Assembly: GCA_037783545.1 (NCBI GenBank) | Contig: JBBELK010000836.1 | Span: 111,694-175,693 of the forward strand | Direction of reading: 5' to 3' | Source: Henricia sp. BOLD:AAB3569 | Lineage: Eukaryota; Echinodermata; Asteroidea; Spinulosida; Echinasteridae | DNA: 64,000 nucleotides | In this document: piece after piece, positions 38,601 to 50,600 of the stretch | How the letters are laid out: every line of letters begins with the position of its first letter | How positions within the stretch are numbered: the first letter of the stretch is position 1 | The notes under the pieces: generated by a model | Database searches by the model: none | Told to the model about the DNA's origin: nothing | The model's input: only the letters and a program-made list of their open reading frames with translations | Program-made: the position numbers and the translations under genes

Positions 38601-41600
38601 CTGATTGATATAGCTTGCATGGGAAAAAATGAATGGGGCTTGGCTAGAGGTCCATATTTCCCAGGGTTGTTTTAGATACCAAGTCATTGTATTTGCAAAT
38701 TTTATCGCAAAGGAAAGCACTGAGACCCTCGTTTTCTATGACAATTGATCACGTTCAAATGACGTCACTTCCTAGAAATTGTCACGTGCATTATGATTTT
38801 GAGCGTAATTTTTTTGTGACGCGCATCGGTTGCACCGTATTCGAACAAATTTCTAGAGTGTGCGTGCGCGTACTTTATGGCGTTTAGTATGCAGTAGCAA
38901 TTTTTTTCTACGAAGATGGCGTCTGTGAACGTGATTAATTTAAAATTTCTCTATGAAAGAAAAAAAAAAGTATCTACTTGGACTTGTAACAAGTAATAAA
39001 GTCTCACTTTTGCCTGACAGATTTACTGAGCGATCGATGATAGAAGTCAAGTCTTCCCTCTCCACTGTCCCCAAACGGCCTGAGGAACGGCCGCAGGGCC
39101 CTATAGACTGCTGACCACTTGACCGCTGGTAGTGGGTCCCCTCGGACCTTTTCATGCCCCTTGTCTTTAGACACGGGCTCCGAATTCGTCAGGATGGACA
39201 TATTATCGTCATTTCCGAGAATCGATAGCAGTTCAGTTTCTAGAAGTCCATTGGAGGAGCATTCGAGGAGTGATAGTGTTGCCACGACGAGATGGCCGCC
39301 GTTTTCTTGCTCAAAGCGGGCCAGAACTTGGCTCAACAAACTGCAAAGAACCAGATCTCTCTTAATTAGTTTAATTGGTCAAGTGGCAACATCTGTGACG
39401 CGACCATGCAAACAGTCCGACGTCGTGCAGTCTGGGATGAGTCTTTGCAACCAATTCCAGAAATCAGCGACTAATCCAGAATCATTAAAAAAAGAAAATA
39501 CAAAGGACATTCTGGGAAGTACCTGAAAAACTCGGACTTTACCCAGGTACTGCTCAGAACGTCCATTATATTTTGGCATTTTTATGTTTGGTGCCCCCAA
39601 GCATCTCCAAGTTTCCCATTGTTTTCCCCACTCACTTTAGTAATCCGTCAGCTAACTTGTTGATCTTGCTTGTAATGGTTCGGAAGTCACCGTAAACACG
39701 AAGCTCTTCGCACGCGATGGCCAGCCACAGAGGATTCTGGGAAGACTCTTTGCCCATCAAGCTTGCCGTCTGCTCAGCGTCCAGTTTCTTGTTGTATTGA
39801 CCCAAAATCTCTTGGACTATCTCCTGTTGGGACAAAAGAACGATAATTAAAAAGCTCACTTGCTAGATGTTAGTGAATATAATCTCACCACTATGCTTCA
39901 TTCGCTACTTGCACATATTAAACTGTCATAGTGGCAAATCAGGGATATATACGCATGAACATTATTGACTCCCTTGTGTTGTTATGTCTGTTGCTGTGAC
40001 GTTGGCCCTTTACTTGATTTTGTGGGTTCCCACATGTTTGCGCATATGGGCCTTTTTCCAAATTCGTCTCCGGCTCAATGTGGTTTACATGGAGCCTGAG
40101 CCCAAGTCGAAAAAGGCCAAGGTTTTGCTCCAAACTCCGGAGAGAAGAGAAATGTTCAGTTCTATGTGGCCATCGGGGTGCATTTTTGGAAGCTGAACCC
40201 GGACCATAAGAAAAAAAGATCATATAAAAGGACTGTCCAAAAGACAAGTGGTGTCGAGGTAAACTTAAAAAGTCCTTGCAAATTTAGGAGACAAGTTTCA
40301 AGTGAAGACCTTGCCAAGACATGTTTTGACCAACAAACCTTTCTGGATTCCATATCAAGCGGTGTAACGGCCAGCTCCTCGGGTTTCAAGTTCCGATCTT
40401 TTAGCAGGCGATGAGGCGGGGTATCATCAATCATGGAAAAGATACACCGCACCTGGGGAGCTAGTTTCCGTGGCAACCAGCTTAAAATAGACGCTGCTTT
40501 GTCTTCATTTAGCTACAGGAACAATGGAGAAATGTACAGTTGAACCTCGATAGTAACGGGTGTCGATTTCACGAAGCGCTTTGATCCTACGTAACTCAAG
40601 ATACACGTTAGTCAAGACAAATGTTACGATAGTTTACCCATCTCCACTGCTGTTACAAAGCGCTTCGTCAAATTTATTTTTTTCAATTCACCTTTTGCGT
40701 TTACACTTATTAGCGCCGACTCGGCTTCAACTCGCCTTTTTGGAAATTGCAGAGTTCGATTCGGCAAAGGTGAATCGAGTGTAAATGGGCCTTTAGAAAG
40801 AGTTATTCATCTTATCTTGATACCAATACTACGTGTAGGATCAATCCCAAGATCGATCCCTGATCCCTGATCAACAATCTTACCTGATTAAGAGCATCAA
40901 TAATGATGATGACTGGACTTGAGTTGGGATTAGATAAGACACTGCCGACAAGTTGAGCTGCAGTTTCATAGTCTTTGGGCATGTTAGAATCCTGAGGGGA
41001 AATAATTAAAAAAATTAAGTGTTGAACTGTTTATTTCCGCGATGGATATCTCTCAAATGATGTCACTGCCTGCAGATTGTCACATGCATCAGGCTCTGGA
41101 TTTTTGGCCCTTTTCTAAATCTTGGCTCCGTCTTCAGGCTCCAGCTTCATGCGGCTCCAGCTTCATGCGGCTCCGGCTTCATGCAGCTCCGGCTCGAACC
41201 GGCTCTGGTCTCATTTCAGCGAAGCGAAACCAAAAACCGTTTGGAACACTAGTCGGGCCTAGTAGGCCTACCATTCTTTTTCACCGGCTGTTTTTTTTAA
41301 GCGCTAGCAGACGAGATTTGTCGGCGGCAAAGTTTAGCAAACTTGCAAAAGTTCACAAATGTTTTGTTGCCGTCACGTGATTTTCCAGTTCATGACGTCA
41401 AGAAGTCGGCCGAAGTCACCTCTTTAGTTGACTTCGTTTTGGAGCCTCATTTGGGCCAAAACGAAGCCTCAAAATGAAGCCTAAAGCCGAGCCGAAGTTT
41501 GGTATGCGGGTTCAAGATGGCGGAATGGAGACGGAGCCGGAGCCGAGATTTGGAAAAAGGCCTATGTGATGTGCATCTGCTGTACTGTACTTCGAACAAA

Positions 41601-44600
41601 TTTTGAGCAACACATGCTCATGTTTGGTCCATTTTCCATGATGTGCGTACGCATACCGGACGGCATTTAATACGCAGCTGTATTTTCCCTACGAAGATGT
41701 CAATCTGTGAGAGAGGTCTATACACATGTTTAGGGGTATTCCTCCCAAATCTAAATCTCGCTAAAATATCATAACTATCATTTCTCTGATTAATTCACGA
41801 AGGACAAGGTTTATTCACGACTCACCTTGCATACTTTCAGCTCTCTTAGAAGCCTCTTCAACATTTTCTCAACATCTGTTGAGCCTGGGATGGCTCCAAC
41901 AAAATGGTAGAAAACGTGCCACCCTTTAATACCTCCGCTGGAAAGGGGAATAAAAAACGACAATGATAAATTAACTTAAAATTCCTGAAACATAACCCTA
42001 TTAGTCTCAAAAATGGCAACATACCGAATGATGAGCCAGCCAAAATGGTCTGGTAATCGGGTTGGTTTAAAGGCCCATTGTATCATTTGCAATGACCCAA
42101 TTTTGTTTTTCATGAGTTGACAAGGAAAAACCTTACTCAAAGTGTTGATAGCAATGGTAACATATACCACATGAATTTATTTCCATCCAAAATGGTATTT
42201 CATAGTGGAAATTGACAACCGAAGGTGGGTTTCTAAAAAAGTCCTGTGCACGAGACTTTTTTATCATTCACTTGTACACAAAATCCATATATAGATATTC
42301 AAGGTTTTCTGAAGAACTGATGCATCCAAGTAGCTAACATTTCTTCAGGCTAGTTTACCAACATTCTTCCTTAGATATATTACACTCTTATTCCACGAAT
42401 CTGTAAAAAGTTTTATCTTGCAAATGATCGATGCGGCCTCTAAGGGGCCGTCCAAAGTTGTGAACATTTTCACAGCTCTATAGAGTGTAGTATTTTTTCA
42501 AGACAACCCCCCTACACCATTCCTTCCCCAACCCCCCCCCCCTCTTCCCTCCCCCGATATACTAATTAACTTTTTTGTCACTACCATGAAATGTCAAAAT
42601 TTTACAGTATGTGAAGTTTTTTACGGCCCTCGACCCCCCCTTCCACCTTCCTTCGCTCTGTAGAACCGTGAATATGTTGACAACTTTAAACGCCCCCCCC
42701 CCCCAAGTATTAACCGGGCCTTACCCTGGGATCTCCCCGCACACTGCTTTACTCGCAGCTACATCAGCTGCTCTGGACATGATGGAAGATTTCCCCGAGC
42801 CTGGTCCTCCGAGTAAAAGTAACGGCACTCCTGGGCTCACATCGACGATGTATTCCTCAATCTACAAAGATAGAGATGTAGATTTACTAGGGAGGTTTAG
42901 ATGCATGTAAAACACAAATGTGAACGCAAAATTTATTTAGCACTGGTCAAATCGTAAAGTGGTTTTCCCGATTCTTGGTCAAAGCAACAAAGTTATCTCG
43001 CCACAAAAGTCACAGATGTGGGTTTTTTTTTCTGTTCCAAGATCTCTTCAGAATAATGACGGAGTGATCAAAGCATTTCATGTTCACATTCGCGTTTAAC
43101 GTGCATCTGAACCTCCTTAGTCCCTATCACAAGTCCAGACATGGTTAACAAAGGCTGAAACTGCCATAAAAATTATTTTAGAGACTTGATTAAGATTCCG
43201 TTAAATGGACCTAAAAACTGCTACTGTCGACTTTTGTCATTTAAACTGGTCAACACTGTCGGCACAAAAAGTGCAACTATGCATATCCTCAAGAAACAAA
43301 GAAACTGCCCTACAAGATGGCAGCTATTCGATACAGGCTATTCTCTGTACTGGATGGTTTTACATAGACCTCAAGTCTACTCAGAGCTTCGAGGCACGAG
43401 AGGACTCTGACAGAGTTTTTGCAATAACCACATCAATAATGTTGCGCATACCCTCTGTAAAATGTCATTTCTGCCAATAACGATGGCACTACGACTCTTC
43501 ATGAAAGCGTCGTGAGCTTCCCGCTGCTGTTCGTATGGATCCAGCTTGCTGTTCTCATCCAGTGGATACTGCTCAGAAATCCGCAGTTTGAAGAATTCAT
43601 AAATCTAGAAACAGAAACGTATCAAGTAAAAACTGTACAAGTATCTGAATGTATAAGATATAAATACTAGAAATTGACACACTACCCACAGGGCCTCTAC
43701 TCAATATCTGATTAAATAAATAATTTACTGTGTTTACACATCTTCTATTGATCACGTTCACAGACGCCATCTTCGTAGGAAGAAATGCTACTGCGTATTA
43801 AACGCTATCAAGTATGCGCACGCACACGCTGTAACATGTTCCAAACACGCGCGTGTTGCTCGAAATACGGCGCAGCCGATGCGCGTCACAAAAAAATACG
43901 CTTAAAATTCTGATGCACGTGGCGATTTGTAGGAAGTGACATCATTTGAACGTGATCAATAGAGGAATTTAAAGTTGCCATAAAAACCAATGGTTTTCAG
44001 TTTTTCTTTTTAAAGAAAATTTGCAAATGAAACAGTGCTCAATGTAACAGTGGCTTAACATATAAAATAAGGCTGTCGGTGCTAATTTTAAATCCGTCTG
44101 CACATCCGTCAAAAGAATTGTTGTCCTTATCTAAGACTGTGGAACAAAAATAAAGACGTACCGTTTTCTTGAAATCCTCCAAGCCTTCCATCCGAACTTT
44201 ACCAGTGTCAACGTCTATCCCGCTACATTTACACTGGTACTTAAAGACGCGATTGTCCTGGTAGATTACGGAAAAGGTAAACACTTGAATCAGTACCCTT
44301 GTACACTAGATGCTTGATGAATACGTGTAAGAGAAGTGCAAAATGTACTGGTGTGGGTTAGAGGTTAATTGCCATTTTATGAACATTGTTAGTAGGGTTA
44401 AATTAAGATTAACATGATTAAACACATAACTAGACTATCCAGAAGTAGTTCGCTTCTAGACAACAGATTGCTGCTGCTACTCACATTGAGCTTCCCTGGG
44501 TAGAAAAATCGTGGCAAAGCAGGGGTCGAAATTAACACTGGTCCTGTGGTCCGAGACCAGTAGATCTGTCAGACCACTAGATCTGTCAAAGACGCTGGTC

Positions 44601-47600
44601 CGATATGGACCAGTGAAAACATTTACTGACTCATGGAAACATTCTCCGATGCCTAATCCACAGTAAACATTTCTTACTCAATGCAAAGAATTCCTGGTTA
44701 CCACAAACAATTCCCGATTGCTTTAGACATTTTCAGATCTTTCTTTGATCTCTCCAGACATGCCCCAGTGTTGGATCAAAAAAACAATCCCATCCATCCT
44801 GCACTCAATGACCTTAAACCAGAAAGTGTTGCAGTATCTCGGTGCCATTTTGAAATGCACTGGTGCACAACCGAATTTTCAGCAGGCCCTGGTCCTTCTA
44901 ACCAGCATGAAATTCAAGCTAATTTCGACCCCTCCAAAGTAAAGGCATGAATTGAACCTAGATTCCAGCTACTTGTAATGGGAACTTCAATACGTTCGGT
45001 GTTTGCAAGACCACAACCGATAGATAAAATTGTGTGTGAGAAAAGAATTTGGCAACCTACAAGAACACTTAATAACATGGTAGAAAGGTGAACTAATAGA
45101 TACCATTGAGGATAAAGAGACTGGAGAGGTTGAGGTGTAGGAGGAGTGGGTTGATGAAGAACCATTGATCTGCAGAAAATAGCATGGATAGGATACAGGG
45201 TGAGCTTATCACAACATGTACGTGACAGGTGCTTGCTTTTGTAAGATTAAAAAATGCAGTCCTCCTGATTTGATCAAACCCTCATATTGGAAAACCAAAT
45301 TTTGACACAAAAAGTGAAAAATCACAAATAATAATTAAACTACTGTTTTAATTAACCTTTTGACAACTAATCTGAAATTGGAGAGGACAAGTCACTATGA
45401 ACATCTAACAATGGAAATTGGGCACACACCATTGTTACTAACAATGGGGTCACAATGAACATGTACATGTTTTTGCTCATAGTGAGGGGAGATGGCTTCA
45501 TTTTATTACAATTGCCAAGTGTACAAAACACTTGCGATTTTCAAATCAGATAGACTGCAAATTGAAATAAAAATGACATCAATTAAAAGGAACTCGCTGA
45601 TTACAATTAATGTAAAACACCACCCAGAAGTGCAAGTGCTAAATTCTAAAAAGAATTGATCACGTTCAAATGACGTCACTTCCTACAAATTGCCACGTGC
45701 ATCATGATTTTAAGCGTATTTTTTTGTGACGCTCAATGGTTGCGCCGTACTTCGAACAAATTTCAAGCAACACGCTCGCATGTTTGGAACATGTTCTAGC
45801 GTGTGCGCACTTTATGGCGTTTAATACGCAGTAGCATTTTTTCCTATGAAGATGGCGTCTGTGAACGTGATCAACACAACTGTGATTCATTGCACACACG
45901 GATAGAATCAAGAAAATGTAGAAAGATAGTGGGAATTTGACGTGAAACGATGCACTCAAAACCTTTAGATCAACTTGTTTTTTTGTGGTTTTCAGAGCGG
46001 TATTTCACTCCAAATTCCCTCCAAATAGATAACCTCTACCACAAACAAAACGGAGACGTCTCAATTGTTCAACTTACAGGAAACCGATCCGTCAGCATGT
46101 CTTTCAGCATCTTCAGTTTGTGGGTAGCCACCGGGTTCGAATCCACAAAATCTTTTAGGTATTTATCGGGAACGGTGTCTAGGAAGCTGTCGTCCCTGAT
46201 CGCAAAAAGGGCTAGGATGTAAACAAATAAAAAGACAAAAAAATTTGAAAATGCAGGATGTATTAAAGGAGTGTGTTCAAATCACATTTATGACCTTCAT
46301 TTGACCCTGAAACTTAATTCTTTTATTTGAGACCAGACAAAGGTATTTTCTGAAAAATATGGTCTGTGTTGCCAAAATGCCTCCTTTACCGTGGAAAGAC
46401 TCGCACGTGTCACTTACAATTGTAGTTGTCTTTTCTGTAGGCTCCGTGCATAATTTCCATTTCTGTAACCGAGAGACCTTTTATCCAGCGGTATTCTTGT
46501 TGAAGGCTCTCCGGGACCTCGTTTAGACCAGGAATCCAACCACACCGCTCACTGAAGGATAAAAAACGCAATCAAATATTCAGAGTTTTTAGTGTATTAT
46601 ACAGTGTGCTCCACTGCTAAACATTTCGTCAATGTGCGCTGAGCAGCGCCCTCATACGGCGAATCAGTATTCACTGCATGAGGGCGCTGTTCAAAACAAA
46701 TGCATGCAACTGTCATGACAGATTGGGTCGCCGGTGCGATAGATATGCGGGTAAGTGAACGATAATGACACCAGTGGCTAGCGAATCATGTTTGGTGACT
46801 TTACACCTAATTTGGGAATGACTTGGCTGTACTTTCAAAGTGTTTGAGAGGGGAAAATTGATTATTTTTGTCCGGGTGGCCAAGTTTTTTGTCCGGGCGG
46901 CAATTTTTTATCCGGACAAAACCGGTAGTGGAGATTATAAAGGCCAAGTGTAAATCGGAAAGTGTAAATCCTAAATGGGCATCGAGGCTAACCTAGCAGA
47001 GAATGAGGCTATTGACCTGTGTGTTAATCCAGACACTTAATTTGATTGACTCTCCTAACATACCCACCTGGTCATATTGAGAAAGAAAGGCATGATATTG
47101 TCTGCATAGCATCTATCGATCTCACCAAGGCATGTACGTAGAGTCTCCTCTGTAGTGGTGTCTTTTGGTACACCCTGATTAGTAAAACAAAAACAGTTAC
47201 GGCGTAAAGTAGCGTTGGATAAAATTCACAAGAATAACCGTGCCCAAAACAATTGGAGTTTACCAACATTCTGAAAAATATCAAAATACAGTGAACTCGC
47301 GTTACAGAGCTCTTCAAGGGACCAAACTGATTTGAGCTTTATATCCAGAGAGTACAGTAACTAATACATGCACAGCGAACAGAATAACAACTGGGACTTA
47401 GAAAAGGAGGAGCTTTATATCAGGAAGAGCTTGATATCAAGAGGCATCATAACAAGAGTTTACTTGTACAGAAATATCTCTGGTATCGTTTTAAAATCAG
47501 TGATATTTTATTTTTTTAAAGTGAAGTTTTGCATTTTTGCCAGCCTAATGGCTTTTAGTATAGCTATAGAGCCTTTGCCCGGCGGCCATGACAGGGGGCA

Positions 47601-50600
47601 GTCACATTGTTACCATGTGTCATGCATGAGTAGGTGCTTTGTGGTTCTATTGTTACATCATTTAAATAAGAAAACCTGCCCCCTGTCATGGCCGCCGGTG
47701 CAGAAGCTCTATAGGTGACTTTCATAATTAACTAAATTTTAAAAGCCGTTACAAATTGGAGAAGCAAATTGAAGAGCAAACTTTTTGAAATCCATTTTAC
47801 CCATCTTAGATCGACATCCACTAGATACAATCGTCTCTTCTCACACCAGGCTCGTAAATCTGGAAACACCTGTCATAATCAAAGCATAAACAAGCAGGTG
47901 TGTTACAGGTCTATGGCTCATCCCAAACATTACTCGGGTTTTTTCCTTCCTCCATGATCTAGCATTTACCAGTGCACTGGCGCTCTTCATTTGTACACTG
48001 TACAAGCAGGGGCGGATCCAGGATTTTAAAAAGGGGGGGGGGGCGTGACATTTTTAAGCATGAAATGCTGATGACAATGAAATAGCGAGCGCGTAGCGCG
48101 AAGCCCTGACGGCTTCTAGATGGATTCTAGATGCTGTGGTGCGATTTGAGGCAATATTTAACCACTTTAAGCAGGAAAAGTGTGTTTTTTTTTTTAAAGG
48201 GGGGGGGGGGGGGGGGGGGGGGGGGAGCGTGCGCTCCCCACGCTCCCCCTGGATCCGCCCCTGGTACAAGTGCATTTTATTACTGTACACAGAGGCGTAG
48301 CTAGACTGTTTTGATTGGGTGGTGACCAAATTTTGCCAATGGCTGCCGGTCCTTCACGGAGTCGCTCTGGTGGGGGTGTGGGGCAGATATAATATAGATA
48401 TTCCCAGCGCCGTAATAGCATTGCCAATATATGTATATATGATTCTTTAATTTTCTATTTTTTTGCCGACAGCACCATGATTTTGCCAAATAAAATAAAT
48501 ATTTTAGTCTATTTTAGTCTATTTGGAATGTTTTTTTGTCGTTTCATTTGTGATTCTCTTTTTAATTATTTGTTATTGTAAAATAAGAACTCAATTCGGC
48601 CACTTGGCTGTGAGGTTTTTTATTGCGTGGAATAAAACAATCATGAATGAATATTGGGGGAGAAGGGGGGGGAGGGGAATGGGGGGTTGAGGAGGGGGAG
48701 GGGAATGGGGGCGGGGATGGGGGAGGGGGTGTCAGTTCTCAACGAATTCAGGATATTTTTATACTGTAACAAAGCAGGTTAATTTCCAGACATTCTAAAG
48801 AGTACTAGACGAGTACAACCAGGGGAGATTAAGGAAACAACTGTTCATCAAATGTTGTGAATATACTGCTTGGAAAATAAACACAGTATTTCTGGGCATG
48901 AATTATGCATAATAATACAAACACCTGTATGCATGTAGAGTACACATACAAATTGTATTGGTACTAATAATAGAGCATTGATTGTTGATAAGTTGACCTT
49001 GACAACAGTTTGCGGTTGCTGTTGGCAACACTAACTGCAGGGAGTGCATGTATGTATATGTACATTGTGCAGCAGTAGTGTACGTAGTGCATCCATGTAT
49101 ACAAAGCATTCAATTTTGCTTCAGTGACCCCATAGAATACAACGGGTTATTCCCAAGTACAAGGTAGAAAAAACGTGCCAAACTGTGTATAGACCTATCA
49201 ATTACTTCCTCCCACTTCGCAACTGCACTGCCCCACCCCTAAAGTGGGGATTGGTTACATTTTATTAGACTCGGGAATTCTGACAATTTGGGAGCATGTT
49301 GTGCATGTTCTGGCCCCCTGCAATTCATAGTGCATAATATGAATACGACTACTACAACAGGATTGTTATACACATACGTTGAAATTAAATAAGAGTACCC
49401 AAGATAGAAACATCCGTCAATCGTCAACTCAGACATTATTATTTACAAAGAACAAGAAATATGACCCACATGAAAAGCATAAACAAACTTCCCAAAAAAC
49501 AGCAATTGCAACGATGCCTTACACTATGGGGGTCGCCATTTTGTCTGAGAACAGGGCAAAAACATTCATTATTATTATTATTTCATTCTGGTACTGAAAG
49601 CGCCCATTTGCACTGTCTCTCGCAAGCTTGAGGAAACCCATGATGAATTAGGAACGGCTAGAGACACCGGGGAATCCCCTTGCTCTTCATAAAAGAATGC
49701 TCTGGGATCTTTAAAGAGCGTTACTGATACCCAACACACTGGACCAACGGTTTTACATCCCTTCCAAAGGATGGAGCAAATGTGATTAAGTGCCTTGCTC
49801 AAGGGCAAAGGTATTCCGGTCAGAGACACCAGGGAATCCCCTTGCTCTTCATAAAAGAATGCTCTGGGATCTTTAAAGTGCATTACTGATACCTAACACA
49901 CTGGACCAACGACTTTACATCCCTTCCAAAGGATGGAGCAAATGTGATTAAGTGCCTTGCTCAAGGGCACAGGTAAACCCAGCCGGGGCACATTTCGAAC
50001 CCACAACCCCAAGTTTTCACCTGTGATTAGTATTAGTATTATTTCTTTCTGGTATTCATACCAAGGATTCCTCAATAGTGCTCATTGCACTGTCACTCGC
50101 AAGCGTGAGGAAACCCATGAAGAATTAGAATTATAAATGGCCAGAGACACCGGGGATCCCCCTTGCTCTTCACGAAAGAATGCTCTGGGATCTTTAGAGT
50201 GCGTTTTCATTACCTAACACACTGGACCAACGGCTTTACATCCCTTCCGAAGGATGGAGCAAGTGTGGTTGAGTGCCTTGCCCAAGGGCACTGGTACCGT
50301 AGCCGTGGGAAGGTTCGAACCTGCAACCCCAAGTTTTCACCTATGATTGCGAGTCCGACCTAAACCGCTCGCGAGTCAGTGACCCAAACTACTTGGCCAC
50401 GGTACCTCATTGCTTTTTTTTCGGACAATAAGACGGTACCCATAGGCTATTTTTTTGTCAGTAGTTCATACACATTTTTCGGCCAGTCATATTTCTGTAT
50501 AACAATGTCTTGTTTCTTGGCTATACTTCTTTAAAGAAAACCTCAACTTATAAGAAATACAATCAGATAGAGTCTGAACGGAATTAATAGGCTGAAATTT

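Noticed and set aside
39119-39526. 135-aa open frame on the plus strand
   Set aside because: Antisense shadow of NACHT-gene exon 13 (39340-39008), which is in phase with its neighbours.
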